Positions 45,707 through 55,281 of a DNA stretch of 64,000 nucleotides are shown one piece after another. Below the pieces are notes generated by a model. The model made no database searches. It saw only the letters and a program-made list of their open reading frames with translations, and was not told the DNA's origin. Each line of letters begins with the position of its first letter. The first letter of the stretch is position 1. Source of the stretch: Pseudomonas yamanorum. Its GTDB lineage: Bacteria > Pseudomonadota > Gammaproteobacteria > Pseudomonadales > Pseudomonadaceae. Position numbers and translations under genes: made by a program. The stretch lies in NCBI RefSeq assembly GCF_900105735.1, contig NZ_LT629793.1:3100001-3164000 (forward strand), given 5' to 3'.

Positions 45707-48700
45707 TCAGGCGTTTTCTTTCTTCGGCTCGCGAATCTTGTACCAGGCCACATACAGCGCCGGTAGGAACAGCAGCGTCAGCAAGGTCGCGATGATGATC
45801 CCGCCGATCATCGCGTAGGCCATCGGCCCCCAGAACACTTCCCGGGCAATCGGGATCATGCCCAGGCTGGCCGCCGCCGCCGTCAACAGGATTGGCCGGC
45901 GCCGGTGTTCGGTGGCTTCCACCACCGCATCCCACGGCGTGTAGCCGTCGCGCTCGTAGGCGTCGATCTGGGTCACCAGAATCACCGAGTTACGGATGAT
46001 GATGCCGATCAGCGCAAGGATCCCGAGGATGGCCACGAAGCCCATGGGCGTGCCCGTGGGAATCAGCGCCAACACCACGCCAATCAGCCCCAGCGGCGCG
46101 ACGCTGGCCACCAGGAACATCTTCTGCACGCTGTGCAACTGAATCATCAGGAAGGTCGCCATCAAGAACAGCATCAGCGGCACCACCTTGGCAATCGGGC
46201 CCTGGGCCTTGCCGCTTTCTTCCACGGTGCCGCCGGTGGCGACCTTGTAGCCCACCGGCAACGCGGCGCTGAACTTGTCGATGTCCGGCTTGAGCTGTTT
46301 CACCAGGTCGGTCGGCTGCATGTCGTCGCGCACCGCCGCCTTGATGGTGATGGTCGGCTTGCGGTCGCGACGCCACACCAACGGCTGTTCAAGCTCATAG
46401 CGCACGGTGGCGAACGCCAGCAGCGGAATCGAGGTGCCGTTGGGCGTGACGATCTGCAGGTTCTGCAAAGTCTCCGGCGTACCGCGCTCGGCATCTTCGG
46501 CGCGGCCGACCACATTGATCAGGTAGATATCGTCATGCACTTGGGTCACCGACGCACCGCTGACCACGCTGTTCATCAACTGCGCCACGTCTTCCGACGA
46601 CAGCCCCAATTGCCGTGCCTTGTCCTGGGCGATATCCACCCGCAGGACTTTGCCGGGCTCGTTCCAGTCGTAGATGATTTCGCCCATGTGGGTGTTTTTA
46701 TCGAGCATCGTCGCCAGTTCGATCGCGTGTTTGCGCACTTGGTCGATGTCCTTGCCAGACACCCGATACTGGATCGGACGCCCCACCGGCGGCCCCATTT
46801 CCAGTGGCTGGACGAAACTGCCCACGCCGACAAAATCTTCCCGCAGGCGTTTTTGCAGGCGCGCAATCAAGGCGCCGCGCTCTTCCAGACCCTTGCTGAC
46901 GATCACCAGTTGCGCGTAGTACGGGTTCTCCAGTTGCTGGTCCAGCGGCAGGTAGAAACGGATCGCGCCTTGGCCGATGTAGGTGCTCCAGCGGGCGATG
47001 TCCGGGTCGTCCTTGATGATCGCCTCAAGACGGTCGACGGCCTTGCGGGTCTCGTTGATCGAGGCGTTTTGCGGCAGGTTGAGGTCGACAAGAATTTCCG
47101 GACGGTCCGAGGACGGGAAAAACTGGTTCTGCACAAACTGCATGGAAAACACCGACGCCACAAACAACAGCACGGTAATGCCAATGGCCCACCAGCGGTT
47201 GCGCATCGCCCACAGCATGCCGCCATTGAACGCCCGGCCCACACGGCCCGGCTCGGCGTTATGGGGTTTTACCTTGCTGCTGAGGATATGCACCCCGAGC
47301 ACCGGCGCGAACAACACTGCGACCACCCACGACACCAGCATCGCCACGGCAATCACTGCAAACAGCGTAAAGGTGTACTCACCCGCGGAACTGGCGTTGA
47401 GGCCAATCGGCACAAAACCGGCGACGGTCACCAGTGTGCCGGTCAACATCGGGAATGCCGTGGAGGTGTAGGCGAAGGTCGCGGCCTGCTCCTTGGTTTC
47501 GCCTTTTTCCAGGCGCGTGATCATCATCTCCACGGTGATCATCGCGTCGTCCACCAACAGGCCGAGGGCAATGATCAAGGCGCCCAGCGACACCCGCTGC
47601 ATGGTGATGCCGCTGTATTCCATGAACACGAACACCAGCGCCAACACCAATGGAATCGAGCACGCCACCACCAACCCGGCACGCACGCCGAGGCTGATAA
47701 AGCTCACCACCAGCACGATGATCACCGCCTCAAACAACGCGCTGGTAAAGCCGCCGACGGCCTCTTCCACCACTTCCGCCTGATCGGAAACCTTGTGCAC
47801 GCCCACACCCACCGGCAGGTCGGCGGTCAGCTCGTCCATGCGTTTGTGCAGGGCCTTGCCGAAATCCTGGATGTTGCCGCCCTTCTGCATGGCGATGGCC
47901 AAGCCAATCGCCGGCTTGCCATTGAAACGGAACATCGGCGTCGACGGGTCGACATAGCCACGGGTGATTTCCGCCACGTCAGCCAGCCGATAGAAGCGGT
48001 CATTGAGCCGCAGATTGACGTTGGCCAGGTCTTTCTCCGAGGCAAACTGCCCGGAGGTGCGCACCGAAATCCGCTCCGGCCCGGCCTCGATCACCCCGGC
48101 CGGAGTCACCGCGTTCTGCGATTGCAGGCTCTGCACCACCTGGCGCTGATCAATCCCCAGGGCCGCGAGTTTGCGGGTGGAGAAATTCAGGTAAATCACT
48201 TCGTCCTGCTGGCCGATCATCTCGACTTTGCCCAGCCCCGGCACCGAACGAATCTCGGCGCGCGCTTGCTCGACGTAGTCGCGCAACTGGCGCATCGACA
48301 GGCCATCGGCGGTGAACGCATACACCGAACCGAACACGTCACCGAACTCGTCGTTGAACGCCGGCCCCTGCAAGCCTTGGGGGAAGCTGCCGCGGATGTC
48401 ATCGATCTTCTTGCGGACCTGGTACCAGATCTCCGGGATCGCCTTGGCGCTGGTGGTGTCCTTGAGGAACACAAACACCGTGGACTCACCGGGCCGGGTG
48501 TAGCTTTTCACGTAGTCGAGGGAGTCCAGCTCTTCGAGTTTTTTCTCGATGCGGTCGGTGACCTGCTTCAGGGTCTCTTCCTGGGTCGCGCCTGGCCAAC
48601 GGGTCTGGATCACCATGGTCTTGATGGTGAACGACGGGTCTTCCTCGCGGCCGAGGTTCATGTACGAGAACACGCCCATCAGCAGCGCGACGAACATCAG

Positions 48701-48760
48701 GTACCAGACGAAGGACTGATGCTTGAGGGCCCAGTCGGATAAGTTGAAGCTCCCTTTCAT
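45707..48760 (-). CDS. triC: RND efflux pump inner-membrane transporter, TriC type
   Basis: A 1017-residue RND pump with 12 transmembrane helices and two large periplasmic loops. The helix-4 proton relay acids occur in I-A-L-G-L-L-V-D-D-A-M-I-T-V-E (about residues 398-412). Family blocks D-P-S-F-T-I-K-T-M-V-I-Q and G-A-T-Q-E-E match the TriC/YegN-like HAE group. In P. aeruginosa TriABC exports triclosan and detergents with the OpmH outer-membrane channel, which is not encoded here. It overlaps the upstream adaptor gene by four bases. Confidence 0.9.
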   Translation of the reverse strand: MKGSFNLSDWALKHQSFVWYLMFVALLMGVFSYMNLGREEDPSFTIKTMVIQTRWPGATQEETLKQVTDRIEKKLEELDSLDYVKSYTRPGESTVFVFLKDTTSAKAIPEIWYQVRKKIDDIRGSFPQGLQGPAFNDEFGDVFGSVYAFTADGLSMRQLRDYVEQARAEIRSVPGLGKVEMIGQQDEVIYLNFSTRKLAALGIDQRQVVQSLQSQNAVTPAGVIEAGPERISVRTSGQFASEKDLANVNLRLNDRFYRLADVAEITRGYVDPSTPMFRFNGKPAIGLAIAMQKGGNIQDFGKALHKRMDELTADLPVGVGVHKVSDQAEVVEEAVGGFTSALFEAVIIVLVVSFISLGVRAGLVVACSIPLVLALVFVFMEYSGITMQRVSLGALIIALGLLVDDAMITVEMMITRLEKGETKEQAATFAYTSTAFPMLTGTLVTVAGFVPIGLNASSAGEYTFTLFAVIAVAMLVSWVVAVLFAPVLGVHILSSKVKPHNAEPGRVGRAFNGGMLWAMRNRWWAIGITVLLFVASVFSMQFVQNQFFPSSDRPEILVDLNLPQNASINETRKAVDRLEAIIKDDPDIARWSTYIGQGAIRFYLPLDQQLENPYYAQLVIVSKGLEERGALIARLQKRLREDFVGVGSFVQPLEMGPPVGRPIQYRVSGKDIDQVRKHAIELATMLDKNTHMGEIIYDWNEPGKVLRVDIAQDKARQLGLSSEDVAQLMNSVVSGASVTQVHDDIYLINVVGRAEDAERGTPETLQNLQIVTPNGTSIPLLAFATVRYELEQPLVWRRDRKPTITIKAAVRDDMQPTDLVKQLKPDIDKFSAALPVGYKVATGGTVEESGKAQGPIAKVVPLMLFLMATFLMIQLHSVQKMFLVASVAPLGLIGVVLALIPTGTPMGFVAILGILALIGIIIRNSVILVTQIDAYERDGYTPWDAVVEATEHRRRPILLTAAAASLGMIPIAREVFWGPMAYAMIGGIIIATLLTLLFLPALYVAWYKIREPKKENA

Positions 48761-49827
48761 CGCGGGCTGTCCTCGTCGATTTTGACTTTTTGCCCCGGTT
48801 TCAGGCTGTTCACGCCGGCACTCACCACGCGCTCACCGGGCTTGACGCCGGCATTGAGCAAGGCGCTGTCGGCGTCACGGCTGACGATGGTGACGTCACG
48901 GGGTTGTACGGTCTGGCTTTGGGTGTCGATCACCCAGATGCGGGTCTTGCCGTCGGCTTCCTGCAGGGCAGTGAGGGGCAGCTCGATGCGTGGGACGATG
49001 GCTGAACTGAGGGTCACGCTGATAGCGGTGCCGAGGCGAAACGCGGATGGCGTTTCGGCCAGGGTCAGGCGGGCGCGACGAGTGCGGGTGGCGCTTTGGG
49101 CCTGGGGTTCGATCTCGCGCACGGTGGCAGTGGTGCTGACGGTGGGGTCCATCTGCCCGGCGACCAGGAACACCACATCCGGCGGCAGACGCTCGGCGAG
49201 GCCGGCAGGCAAATCAATGACGGCTTCCTTGATGTCCGGTCGCGCCAGGGTCACCACTTGCTGCCCGGCGCTGACCACTTGGCCGGCCTCGGCATTCCAG
49301 GCGGTGACGATGCCCGCGTGGTCGGTGCGCAGTTCGGCGTAGTTGAGCTGATCCTTGGCCTGATTGACCGAGGCCTTGGCTTGGTCGAGGGAGGCCTGGG
49401 TGGTTTTCAGGTCGGTCTGGGCCACATCCAGTTGGGCCTGGGCGCCAACGCCGCGGTTGAACAGTTCCTGCTGGCGACGGGCATTGGCCTGGGCGTTGAT
49501 CCACTGCGCCTGGACCCTGGCCAGGTCGCCCTGGGCAGCGCGCAACTGGTTCTGTTGGTCGGTGGGGTCGAGCACGGCGAGCAACGCGCCCTGCTCCACT
49601 TCAGCGCCCACGTCGACGGCTCGGCGGGCAATGCGGCCTGGCACGCGGAACCCCAGGTTACTTTCATAACGGGCCTGGATCGTTCCGGCGAAGCGGCCAA
49701 GGTTTTCCTGGTCTTCGGATTTCACTTCAATCGACAGCACCGGGCGCACCGGCTCCGGCGCCGGTTCTTCCTTGGAGCACGCCACCAACAACAGGCTGGC
49801 GGCGAGCACACACGTCAGCCGCTTCAT
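48757..49827 (-). CDS. triB: RND efflux periplasmic adaptor (second), TriB type
   Basis: A 356-residue lipoprotein membrane-fusion protein. Signal with lipobox L-L-L-V-A-C (Cys17). A biotinyl-lipoyl domain, helical hairpin (about 95-160, A-R-R-Q-E-L-F-N-R-G-V-G-A-Q-A-Q-L split by Gln/Ala repeats) and beta-barrel (N-L-G-F-R-V-P-G-R-I at 55-64) are visible. Length equals P. aeruginosa TriB. It overlaps both neighbours by four bases, so all three are translated together. Confidence 0.88.
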   Translation of the reverse strand: MKRLTCVLAASLLLVACSKEEPAPEPVRPVLSIEVKSEDQENLGRFAGTIQARYESNLGFRVPGRIARRAVDVGAEVEQGALLAVLDPTDQQNQLRAAQGDLARVQAQWINAQANARRQQELFNRGVGAQAQLDVAQTDLKTTQASLDQAKASVNQAKDQLNYAELRTDHAGIVTAWNAEAGQVVSAGQQVVTLARPDIKEAVIDLPAGLAERLPPDVVFLVAGQMDPTVSTTATVREIEPQAQSATRTRRARLTLAETPSAFRLGTAISVTLSSAIVPRIELPLTALQEADGKTRIWVIDTQSQTVQPRDVTIVSRDADSALLNAGVKPGERVVSAGVNSLKPGQKVKIDEDSPR

Positions 49828-50930
49828 GGCTGCACTCCTTGGGCCTGGGCCTGATCCGGCGGCTGGGCGATTTCCACGATCATGCCGGGATGCAACAGTT
49901 GCCCGCCGGCCACCACGACTTTTTCGCCGCCCTTGAGGCCGTCGCTGATGATGACCTTGCCGGTCAGATAGCGCGCGACCGTGACCTTGTGCAGTTGCGC
50001 CTTGCCGTCAGCGTCCACCAACCATACCGCTGGTTCGCTGATGTCTTTGGTCAATGCGGCCCACGGCAATTCAATGCTGGCCTTGGCCGGCCCGTTGGCG
50101 GTGGCGCTGACCACCGAGCCCAGTTGCATGCCCTTGGGCAACGCGTCGAGGGCGATTTTGACTTGCACCGTGCCGGTATTCGCAGCCACGGCAGGGGTAA
50201 CTTCGCGGACCTTGCCCACGGCGGTAATCTGCGGATTTTCCAACAGGCTGACGGTAATCGGTTTGTCCGGCGGCGGCTCCACCAGCAGCGACTCATAGAC
50301 GTTGAACACCGCATCGCGCTCACCGTCCCGAGCCAGGCTGAAAATCGGCACCGTGGCCTGCACCACCTGGCCCACCTCGGCCTGACGCGCGGTGATGATG
50401 CCCGGCGCGTCGGCGACCAGCGAGGTGTAGCCCAACTGCTCGCGGGCATTGGCCAACTGCGCCTGGGCGGCGGTCAGCGCGCTCTGGCTGCTGCGCAACG
50501 CGGCCTGGGCGGAGTCGTATTCGCTGCGGCTGGTGTAGCCCTTGGGCAGGAGTTTTTCCTGGCGCACAAACGCGGCGGCGGTCTGTTTGACCCGCGCCTG
50601 CTCCGCGACCACCTGGGCCTGGGCGGAATCGACATTGGTCTGCAAATCTTTCGGATCGAGCTTGGCCAGCACCTGCTTGGCGCTGACGCGGTCACCGACA
50701 TCCACCATGCGCTGAATGATCTTGCCGCCGACGCGGAACGACAGATCGGTCTGCACCCGGGCCTGGATATCACCGGTCAAGGTCACGGCGGCGGCAAAGT
50801 CGGTGGACTTCACCGTCTGCACAAACACCCGGGAATGTTCCTTGGGCTCGGTTTTTTCCTGGCCGCAACCGCTCAGCAGCGCCAGCAAGCCAAGGCCGAG
50901 GATAATAAATGTGGAGTTGGGACCGCCCAT
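49824..50930 (-). CDS. triA: RND efflux periplasmic adaptor (first), TriA type
   Basis: A 368-residue lipoprotein adaptor: signal with lipobox L-L-A-L-L-S-G-C, lipoyl region L-S-F-R-V-G-G-K-I-I-Q-R-M-V-D-V-G-D-R-V (about 65-84), alpha-hairpin and barrel. The ATG at 50930 (M-G-G-P-N-S-T-F) is supported by an AAGGAG RBS; the frame extends to 51026 without one. A pair of different adaptors before one pump is the hallmark of TriABC. Divergent from the AAA ATPase gene. Confidence 0.88.
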   Translation of the reverse strand: MGGPNSTFIILGLGLLALLSGCGQEKTEPKEHSRVFVQTVKSTDFAAAVTLTGDIQARVQTDLSFRVGGKIIQRMVDVGDRVSAKQVLAKLDPKDLQTNVDSAQAQVVAEQARVKQTAAAFVRQEKLLPKGYTSRSEYDSAQAALRSSQSALTAAQAQLANAREQLGYTSLVADAPGIITARQAEVGQVVQATVPIFSLARDGERDAVFNVYESLLVEPPPDKPITVSLLENPQITAVGKVREVTPAVAANTGTVQVKIALDALPKGMQLGSVVSATANGPAKASIELPWAALTKDISEPAVWLVDADGKAQLHKVTVARYLTGKVIISDGLKGGEKVVVAGGQLLHPGMIVEIAQPPDQAQAQGVQP

Positions 50931-51052
50931 GCAGGCTCCTTTTGCGTGATGCCGCCGTGCCAGTGTGTATGCGACTGTGAGCTTAGAACAGGGTTCCTTA
51001 TCTGCATGGAGAATCCCATACTCCAATGGTTCCCAAAGCGATAATTTTTCTC

Positions 51053-52213
51053 ATGCTCAAAACCCTCGCGGTGGCCAATTACCGCTCGATCAACAAATTG
51101 GTGGTGCCGCTGGATCGGTTGAACCTGATCACCGGCCCCAATGGCAGCGGTAAATCCAACCTGTATCGCGCCCTGCGGCTGCTGGCGGAGACGGCACAGG
51201 GCGGTGTGATCAATGCACTGGCCCGTGAGGGTGGGCTGGATTCGACCTTCTGGGCCGGGCCGGAAAACATCAGCCGGCGCATGCTCAGTGGTGAAGTGGC
51301 GGTGGAGCCCATCGTGCGCCAGGGCGCCAAGCGTTTGCGCCTGGGGTTCGCCGGGGAAGATTTCAGCTATGCGATTTCCCTGGGGTTGCCGGAGCCGGGC
51401 GAGTCCTACTTTTCCCTGGACCCCGAGATCAAGAAAGAATGCATCTGGGCCGGCCACGTGTACCGCCCAGCGAGCCTGCTGGTACAGCGCTCCGGCCCGA
51501 TGGTGCGCGCTCGCGAAGGCCGGGCCTGGGATGTACTGGCCCAGCACACGCCGAACTACCACAGCCTGTTCGATCAGGTCGGCAGCCTGCGGGGTTCGCC
51601 GGAGGTGTTGCTGCTGCGTGAAAGCATTCGCGGCTGGCGCTTTTATGACCACTTTCGCAGCGACGTCGACGCCCCGGTGCGCCAACCTCAACTGGGCACG
51701 CGTACGCCGGTGCTGCATCACGATGGTCGGGATCTGGCGGCGGCGTTGCAGACCATTCGCGAGATTGGCGATCCGGACGCCTTGCAGCGGGCAATCAGCG
51801 ACGCGTTTCCCGGCGCGCGGTTGAATATCGAGCCGTTGCAGGGCGGCCGTTTTGCCATTGAGTTTTATCAGGAGGGGTTGCTGCGCCCGTTGTCGGCAGC
51901 GGAGCTGTCGGACGGGACCTTGCGCTATTTGCTGCTGGTGGCGGCGCTGCTGACGCCGAGGCCACCGACGATGATGGTACTGAACGAACCGGAAACCAGT
52001 TTGCATCCGGACCTGCTGCCGGCATTGGCGCGGCTGATCATCCAGGTGTCGCAGCAGTGCCAGGTGTGGGTGGTGTCCCATGCCAGCCGCTTGATTGCGG
52101 CGTTGCAGCAGGATGAAGGGTGTAATTCGATCGTGCTGGAAAAGGTGATGGGGCAGACGCAGGTGGTGGGGCAGCGGGTGCTGGATGAGCCGGCGTGGCA
52201 TTGGCCCAGCTGA
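51053..52213 (+). CDS. AAA family ATPase (AAA_21/OLD-like, no TOPRIM)
   Basis: A 386-residue P-loop ATPase. Walker A G-P-N-G-S-G-K-S-N (about 27-35), Walker B M-M-V-L-N-E-P-E-T-S-L-H-P-D (about 306-319, with Asn for Asp before Glu) and V-V-S-H-A-S-R (H-loop). The start M-L-K-T-L-A-V-A-N-Y-R-S-I is typical of SMC/RecF-like AAA_21 proteins. An in-frame ATG at 51026 is an alternative start. No nuclease domain is present. Function unknown; it stands alone and is divergent from triABC. Confidence 0.8.
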   Translation: MLKTLAVANYRSINKLVVPLDRLNLITGPNGSGKSNLYRALRLLAETAQGGVINALAREGGLDSTFWAGPENISRRMLSGEVAVEPIVRQGAKRLRLGFAGEDFSYAISLGLPEPGESYFSLDPEIKKECIWAGHVYRPASLLVQRSGPMVRAREGRAWDVLAQHTPNYHSLFDQVGSLRGSPEVLLLRESIRGWRFYDHFRSDVDAPVRQPQLGTRTPVLHHDGRDLAAALQTIREIGDPDALQRAISDAFPGARLNIEPLQGGRFAIEFYQEGLLRPLSAAELSDGTLRYLLLVAALLTPRPPTMMVLNEPETSLHPDLLPALARLIIQVSQQCQVWVVSHASRLIAALQQDEGCNSIVLEKVMGQTQVVGQRVLDEPAWHWPS

Positions 52214-52214
52214 T

Positions 52215-52321
52215 GATCGTTCCCACGCTCTGCGTGGGAATGCATAACGGGACGCTCCGCGTCCCAACAGCAGACGCGGAGCGTCCAAGGCGGCATTCCC
52301 ACGCGGAGCGTGGGAACGATC
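52215..52321. repeat. Long palindromic repeat (type D)
   Basis: The outer arms are GATCGTTCCCACGC and GCGTGGGAACGATC, with inner hairpins TTCCCACG-CTCTG-CGTGGGAA and GGACGCTCCGCGTCC. It is one composite stem of about 107 bp between the AAA ATPase stop (two bases away) and an ABC binding-protein gene. Confidence 0.9.
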
Positions 52322-52330
52322 ACTGACGGG

Positions 52331-53206
52331 TCAGCCCTGCCACTTCCCGCCTTCAACAATCACACTCTCAGGCTTGGTGTCATCGCTCAGTTCCTTGCGA
52401 ACATACTGGTCATACAGCTTGAGCAGATACTTCTCCTCGCCCAACTTCGCCAGTTCGGCATTCACCCAATCCCGCAGTTCGATATTGCCTTTCTTCACCG
52501 CCGGCGCAATCGGCGCTTCATCCCCCAGTTTCTGCTCCAGCACACGGTAGCCCGGGTTCTGCTTGGCCCAACTGAACAGCACCAGGTTGTCCTGGGCATA
52601 GGCATCACCCCGGCCAGCCGACAGCGCTTGCAGCGACTCGGAGTTTTTCTCGAACTTCAGCAGTTTCCAGTCCGGGTGGTTCTTGGTCAGCCAGATATCC
52701 GCGGTAGTGCCGGTGGTGACGATGGTGGTGCGGGTCGCCAGGTCGTCCAGGCTTTTCACCGGGCTGCCGTTGGCCACCAGTGCCTGCACCGCCACTTTCA
52801 GGTTCGGATTGGTGAAGTCCACCGCTTCCTTGCGCTCAGGCGTCACGGTCATGTTGGCGAGGATCAGGTCGACCTTGTCGCTTTGCAGGAACGGAATGCG
52901 GCTCGCTGGCTCCACGGCGACGAATTCAACCTTGTTCTCGTCGCCCAGCAGGTCCTTGGCGAAGCGGCGGCCGATGTCGGTATCGAAGCCGACGTAGCGA
53001 CCGGACTCATCCACAAAACCAAACGGCGGCTTGTCGGTAAACACGCCGACGATCAGCTTGTCCCGCGCCTTGATCTTGTCGATGTAGCTCACCGCAGCCG
53101 GGGCCGGGGTGGCCGCAGCGGCCGTCTTGGCGGGCTCTTCGGATTTGTTGCAGCCGGCCAGCAGCACGAGGCCGAACAGGGGGAATAACAACTTGGCAGT
53201 TTTCAT
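52331..53206 (-). CDS. Amino-acid (cystine/cysteine-type) ABC transporter binding lipoprotein
   Basis: A 291-residue lipoprotein. Signal with lipobox L-V-L-L-A-G-C-N (Cys19), then a linker A-A-A-A-T-P-A-P-A-A-V, then the polar-amino-acid binding fold with G-V-F-T-D-K-P-P-F-G-F-V-D, V-G-F-D-T-D-I-G-R-R, R-I-P-F-L-Q-S-D-K-V-D-L-I-L-A-N-M-T-V-T split by the family pattern. The close group is cysteine/cystine or glutamate/glutamine-binding proteins. Last gene of a four-gene operon; its start overlaps the ATPase stop by four bases. Confidence 0.85.
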   Translation of the reverse strand: MKTAKLLFPLFGLVLLAGCNKSEEPAKTAAAATPAPAAVSYIDKIKARDKLIVGVFTDKPPFGFVDESGRYVGFDTDIGRRFAKDLLGDENKVEFVAVEPASRIPFLQSDKVDLILANMTVTPERKEAVDFTNPNLKVAVQALVANGSPVKSLDDLATRTTIVTTGTTADIWLTKNHPDWKLLKFEKNSESLQALSAGRGDAYAQDNLVLFSWAKQNPGYRVLEQKLGDEAPIAPAVKKGNIELRDWVNAELAKLGEEKYLLKLYDQYVRKELSDDTKPESVIVEGGKWQG

Positions 53207-53979
53207 GACAGCTCCAGTTCCTTGGTTCTTTTGGGCAGTGTTGAAACGAAGGAGAACTTCTCCAGGAACTGCTGCGCGCGTGCGGTTTGCGGGTTCGTAA
53301 AGAATGCCTCGGGGGTGTTTTGTTCGAGGATGCGGCCGGCCTCCATGAACACCACGCGGTCGGCGACGGCGCGGGCGAAGGCCATTTCATGGGTGACGAT
53401 CAGCAGGGTCATGCCGTCCCGGGCCAGGCCCTGGATCACTTCCAGTACTTCCTTGACCATTTCCGGGTCGAGGGCAGCGGTGACTTCGTCAAACAGCATG
53501 ACCTGCGGGTTCATGCACAACGAACGGACGATGGCGATGCGTTGCTGCTGGCCGCCGGAGAGCTGGCGCGGATAGGCGTCACGCTTGTCCGAGAGACCCA
53601 CCCGTTCCAGCAGTTTTTCAGCCTGGGCCCGGGCTTCGCGGGGTTCGCGTTTTTGCACTTTCAGCGGGCCGAGCAAAATGTTGTCGAGCACGCTCATGTG
53701 CGGGAACAGATGATAACTCTGGAACACCATGCCCACGTCCTGGCGCACCTGGCGCCAGTCGGTGGCCTTGTCCAGCAGCTCCTTGCCGGCAAAACGCAGG
53801 CTGCCGCTGTGGGCCACTTCCAGGCCATTGAGGCACCGCAGCAAGGTGCTTTTGCCGCAACCGCTGGGGCCGAGGATCACCACCACTTCGCCGCTTTGCA
53901 CGCTCAGGTCGATGCCCTTGAGCACCTGCTGGTCGCCGAAGTATTTATTGAAACCCTGGAACTCGATCAATGCGCTCAT
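53203..53979 (-). CDS. Amino-acid ABC transporter ATP-binding protein
   Basis: A 258-residue ABC ATPase of the GlnQ/HisP class: Walker A G-P-S-G-C-G-K-S-T (about 36-44), L-S-G-G-Q-Q-Q-R (about 143-150), Walker B V-M-L-F-D-E-V-T-A-A-L-D (Val for Pro in the usual D-E-P-T, noteworthy), H-loop T-H-E-M. It overlaps the downstream binding-protein gene and the upstream permease by four bases each. Confidence 0.9.
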   Translation of the reverse strand: MSALIEFQGFNKYFGDQQVLKGIDLSVQSGEVVVILGPSGCGKSTLLRCLNGLEVAHSGSLRFAGKELLDKATDWRQVRQDVGMVFQSYHLFPHMSVLDNILLGPLKVQKREPREARAQAEKLLERVGLSDKRDAYPRQLSGGQQQRIAIVRSLCMNPQVMLFDEVTAALDPEMVKEVLEVIQGLARDGMTLLIVTHEMAFARAVADRVVFMEAGRILEQNTPEAFFTNPQTARAQQFLEKFSFVSTLPKRTKELELS

Positions 53980-54635
53980 GCTTGGGCCCAGCGCCGTTCC
54001 AGCACCTTGGAGGCAGCCGACAACGGGTAGCAGATAAAGAAGAAAAACAGGAACAGCGCGCCGTAGATCAACACCGACTCGTAGGTGCGCTCGATGATTT
54101 GCTGACCGACCTTGATCACATCCACCACACCGATCAGCACCGCCAGGGAGCTGGTCTTGATGATGCGGGTGTAGACGTTGATGGTCGGCGGGGTCATGCG
54201 TTTCAGGGCCTGGGGCAGGAGCACGTAGCCATACAACTGCGGGTCCGACAGGCCAATCGACAGGCCGGCTTCACGCTGGCCGCGGGGCAACGAATGCAAG
54301 GCACCGCGCACCACTTCGCCGACTTCACTGGCGCCCCACAGCGATAACACCAGCACCGCGCACCAGAAGCTCGGAATGCTCAGGCCAAAGAAAATCGGCA
54401 GGCCGAAGAACAGCAGGTACAGCCACACCAACACCGGAATGGCGCGGAATAGCTCGAGGTAAATCCGCAGCACCAGGTTGATCGCTTTCGAATTCAGCGT
54501 GCGCAGCACGCCATACAACACGCCGCCGACGGTACTGAAGGCAATGCTCAGGAACGAGATCGACAGGGTTTGCGCAGCGCCCTTGCCCAGTTGCGGCAAC
54601 GACACCCAGAGTAATTCAAGACCCGAACTGGCCAT
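53976..54635 (-). CDS. Amino-acid ABC transporter permease (second)
   Basis: A 219-residue HisM/HisQ-type permease. The amino-acid EAA loop is Q-R-E-A-G-L-S-I-G-L-S-D-P-Q-L-Y-G-Y-V-L-L-P. Start at ATG 54635 because AAAGGAGG lies nine bases upstream; a longer frame to 54653 is less supported. It overlaps the upstream permease gene by 20 bases. Confidence 0.87.
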   Translation of the reverse strand: MASSGLELLWVSLPQLGKGAAQTLSISFLSIAFSTVGGVLYGVLRTLNSKAINLVLRIYLELFRAIPVLVWLYLLFFGLPIFFGLSIPSFWCAVLVLSLWGASEVGEVVRGALHSLPRGQREAGLSIGLSDPQLYGYVLLPQALKRMTPPTINVYTRIIKTSSLAVLIGVVDVIKVGQQIIERTYESVLIYGALFLFFFFICYPLSAASKVLERRWAQA

Positions 54636-55281
54636 GCTGGAGCCTCCTTTCAAGGCGGCTGAGCAGCAGCGACAGCGGCAGGAATAACAGCACGCAGATC
54701 AACGTCAGCACCGCGAGCATTTCGTAGGTTTTGTAATAGAGGGCAATGTAGCTTTTGGTGGTGTAGAGAATTTCCGGCACCGCCACCGCCGACACGATGG
54801 TGGTTTCCTTCAGCAGGAAAATGAAGTTCGCAAACAGCGCCGGCAGGCTGAGGATCCCCGCCTGAGGCAGGATCACATGGCGCAGCAGCTGCCAGTGGGA
54901 CAGGCCGATGGACTTGCCCGACTCGATCTGCGCCAGCGGCACCGCCTCGACACCGGCGCGCAGCACTTCCGTGAGGTAGGCGCCGCCGAGAAAGGTCATG
55001 GTGATGATCGCCGCCCAGAACCCGGAGATATTCAATCCCAAGGCCGGCAACGCGAAGTAGACGAAAAACAGTTGGATCAGCAGCGGTGTGTTGCGCGCCA
55101 GTTCGACGTACAGCGCCACCAGGCGCCACACGTAGGGTGTGCGAAATACCAGCAGTGCAGCGTTGATCAGGGCCACCACTAACGAGGTGCCGATAGCGAT
55201 CAGGCCGACTTGCAAGGTCACGCCCACGGCCTTGAGAAACGCTGGCAGCGTGCTGAGGATAAATGCGTAATCGAAGGTCAT
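54616..55281 (-). CDS. Amino-acid ABC transporter permease (first)
   Basis: A 221-residue permease. Typical N-terminal helix and G-V-T-L-Q-V-G-L-I-A-I-G, then E-L-A-R-N-T-P-L-L-I-Q-L-F-F-V-Y (P-type loop) and E-S-G-K-S-I-G-L-S-H-W-Q-L-L-R-H-V-I-L-P-Q-A. First gene of the operon; a TATACC hexamer about 90 bp upstream may be the -10. Pairing with a second permease gives a heteromeric channel. Confidence 0.88.
   Translation of the reverse strand: MTFDYAFILSTLPAFLKAVGVTLQVGLIAIGTSLVVALINAALLVFRTPYVWRLVALYVELARNTPLLIQLFFVYFALPALGLNISGFWAAIITMTFLGGAYLTEVLRAGVEAVPLAQIESGKSIGLSHWQLLRHVILPQAGILSLPALFANFIFLLKETTIVSAVAVPEILYTTKSYIALYYKTYEMLAVLTLICVLLFLPLSLLLSRLERRLQHGQFGS

Noticed and set aside
45905..48742. 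Long plus-strand open frame (945 codons) opposite triC
   Set aside because: It is an antisense shadow of the RND pump produced by high GC at third positions; its translation is His/Arg/Gln-rich without domains.
51053..52213. AAA ATPase as an anti-phage OLD/Gabija-type system
   Set aside because: It lacks a TOPRIM or nuclease domain and no helicase partner or other defence gene is adjacent.
52215..52321. Type D palindrome as an integration site or IS end
   Set aside because: No transposase, target duplication or integrase; structure matches other intergenic Pseudomonas repeats.
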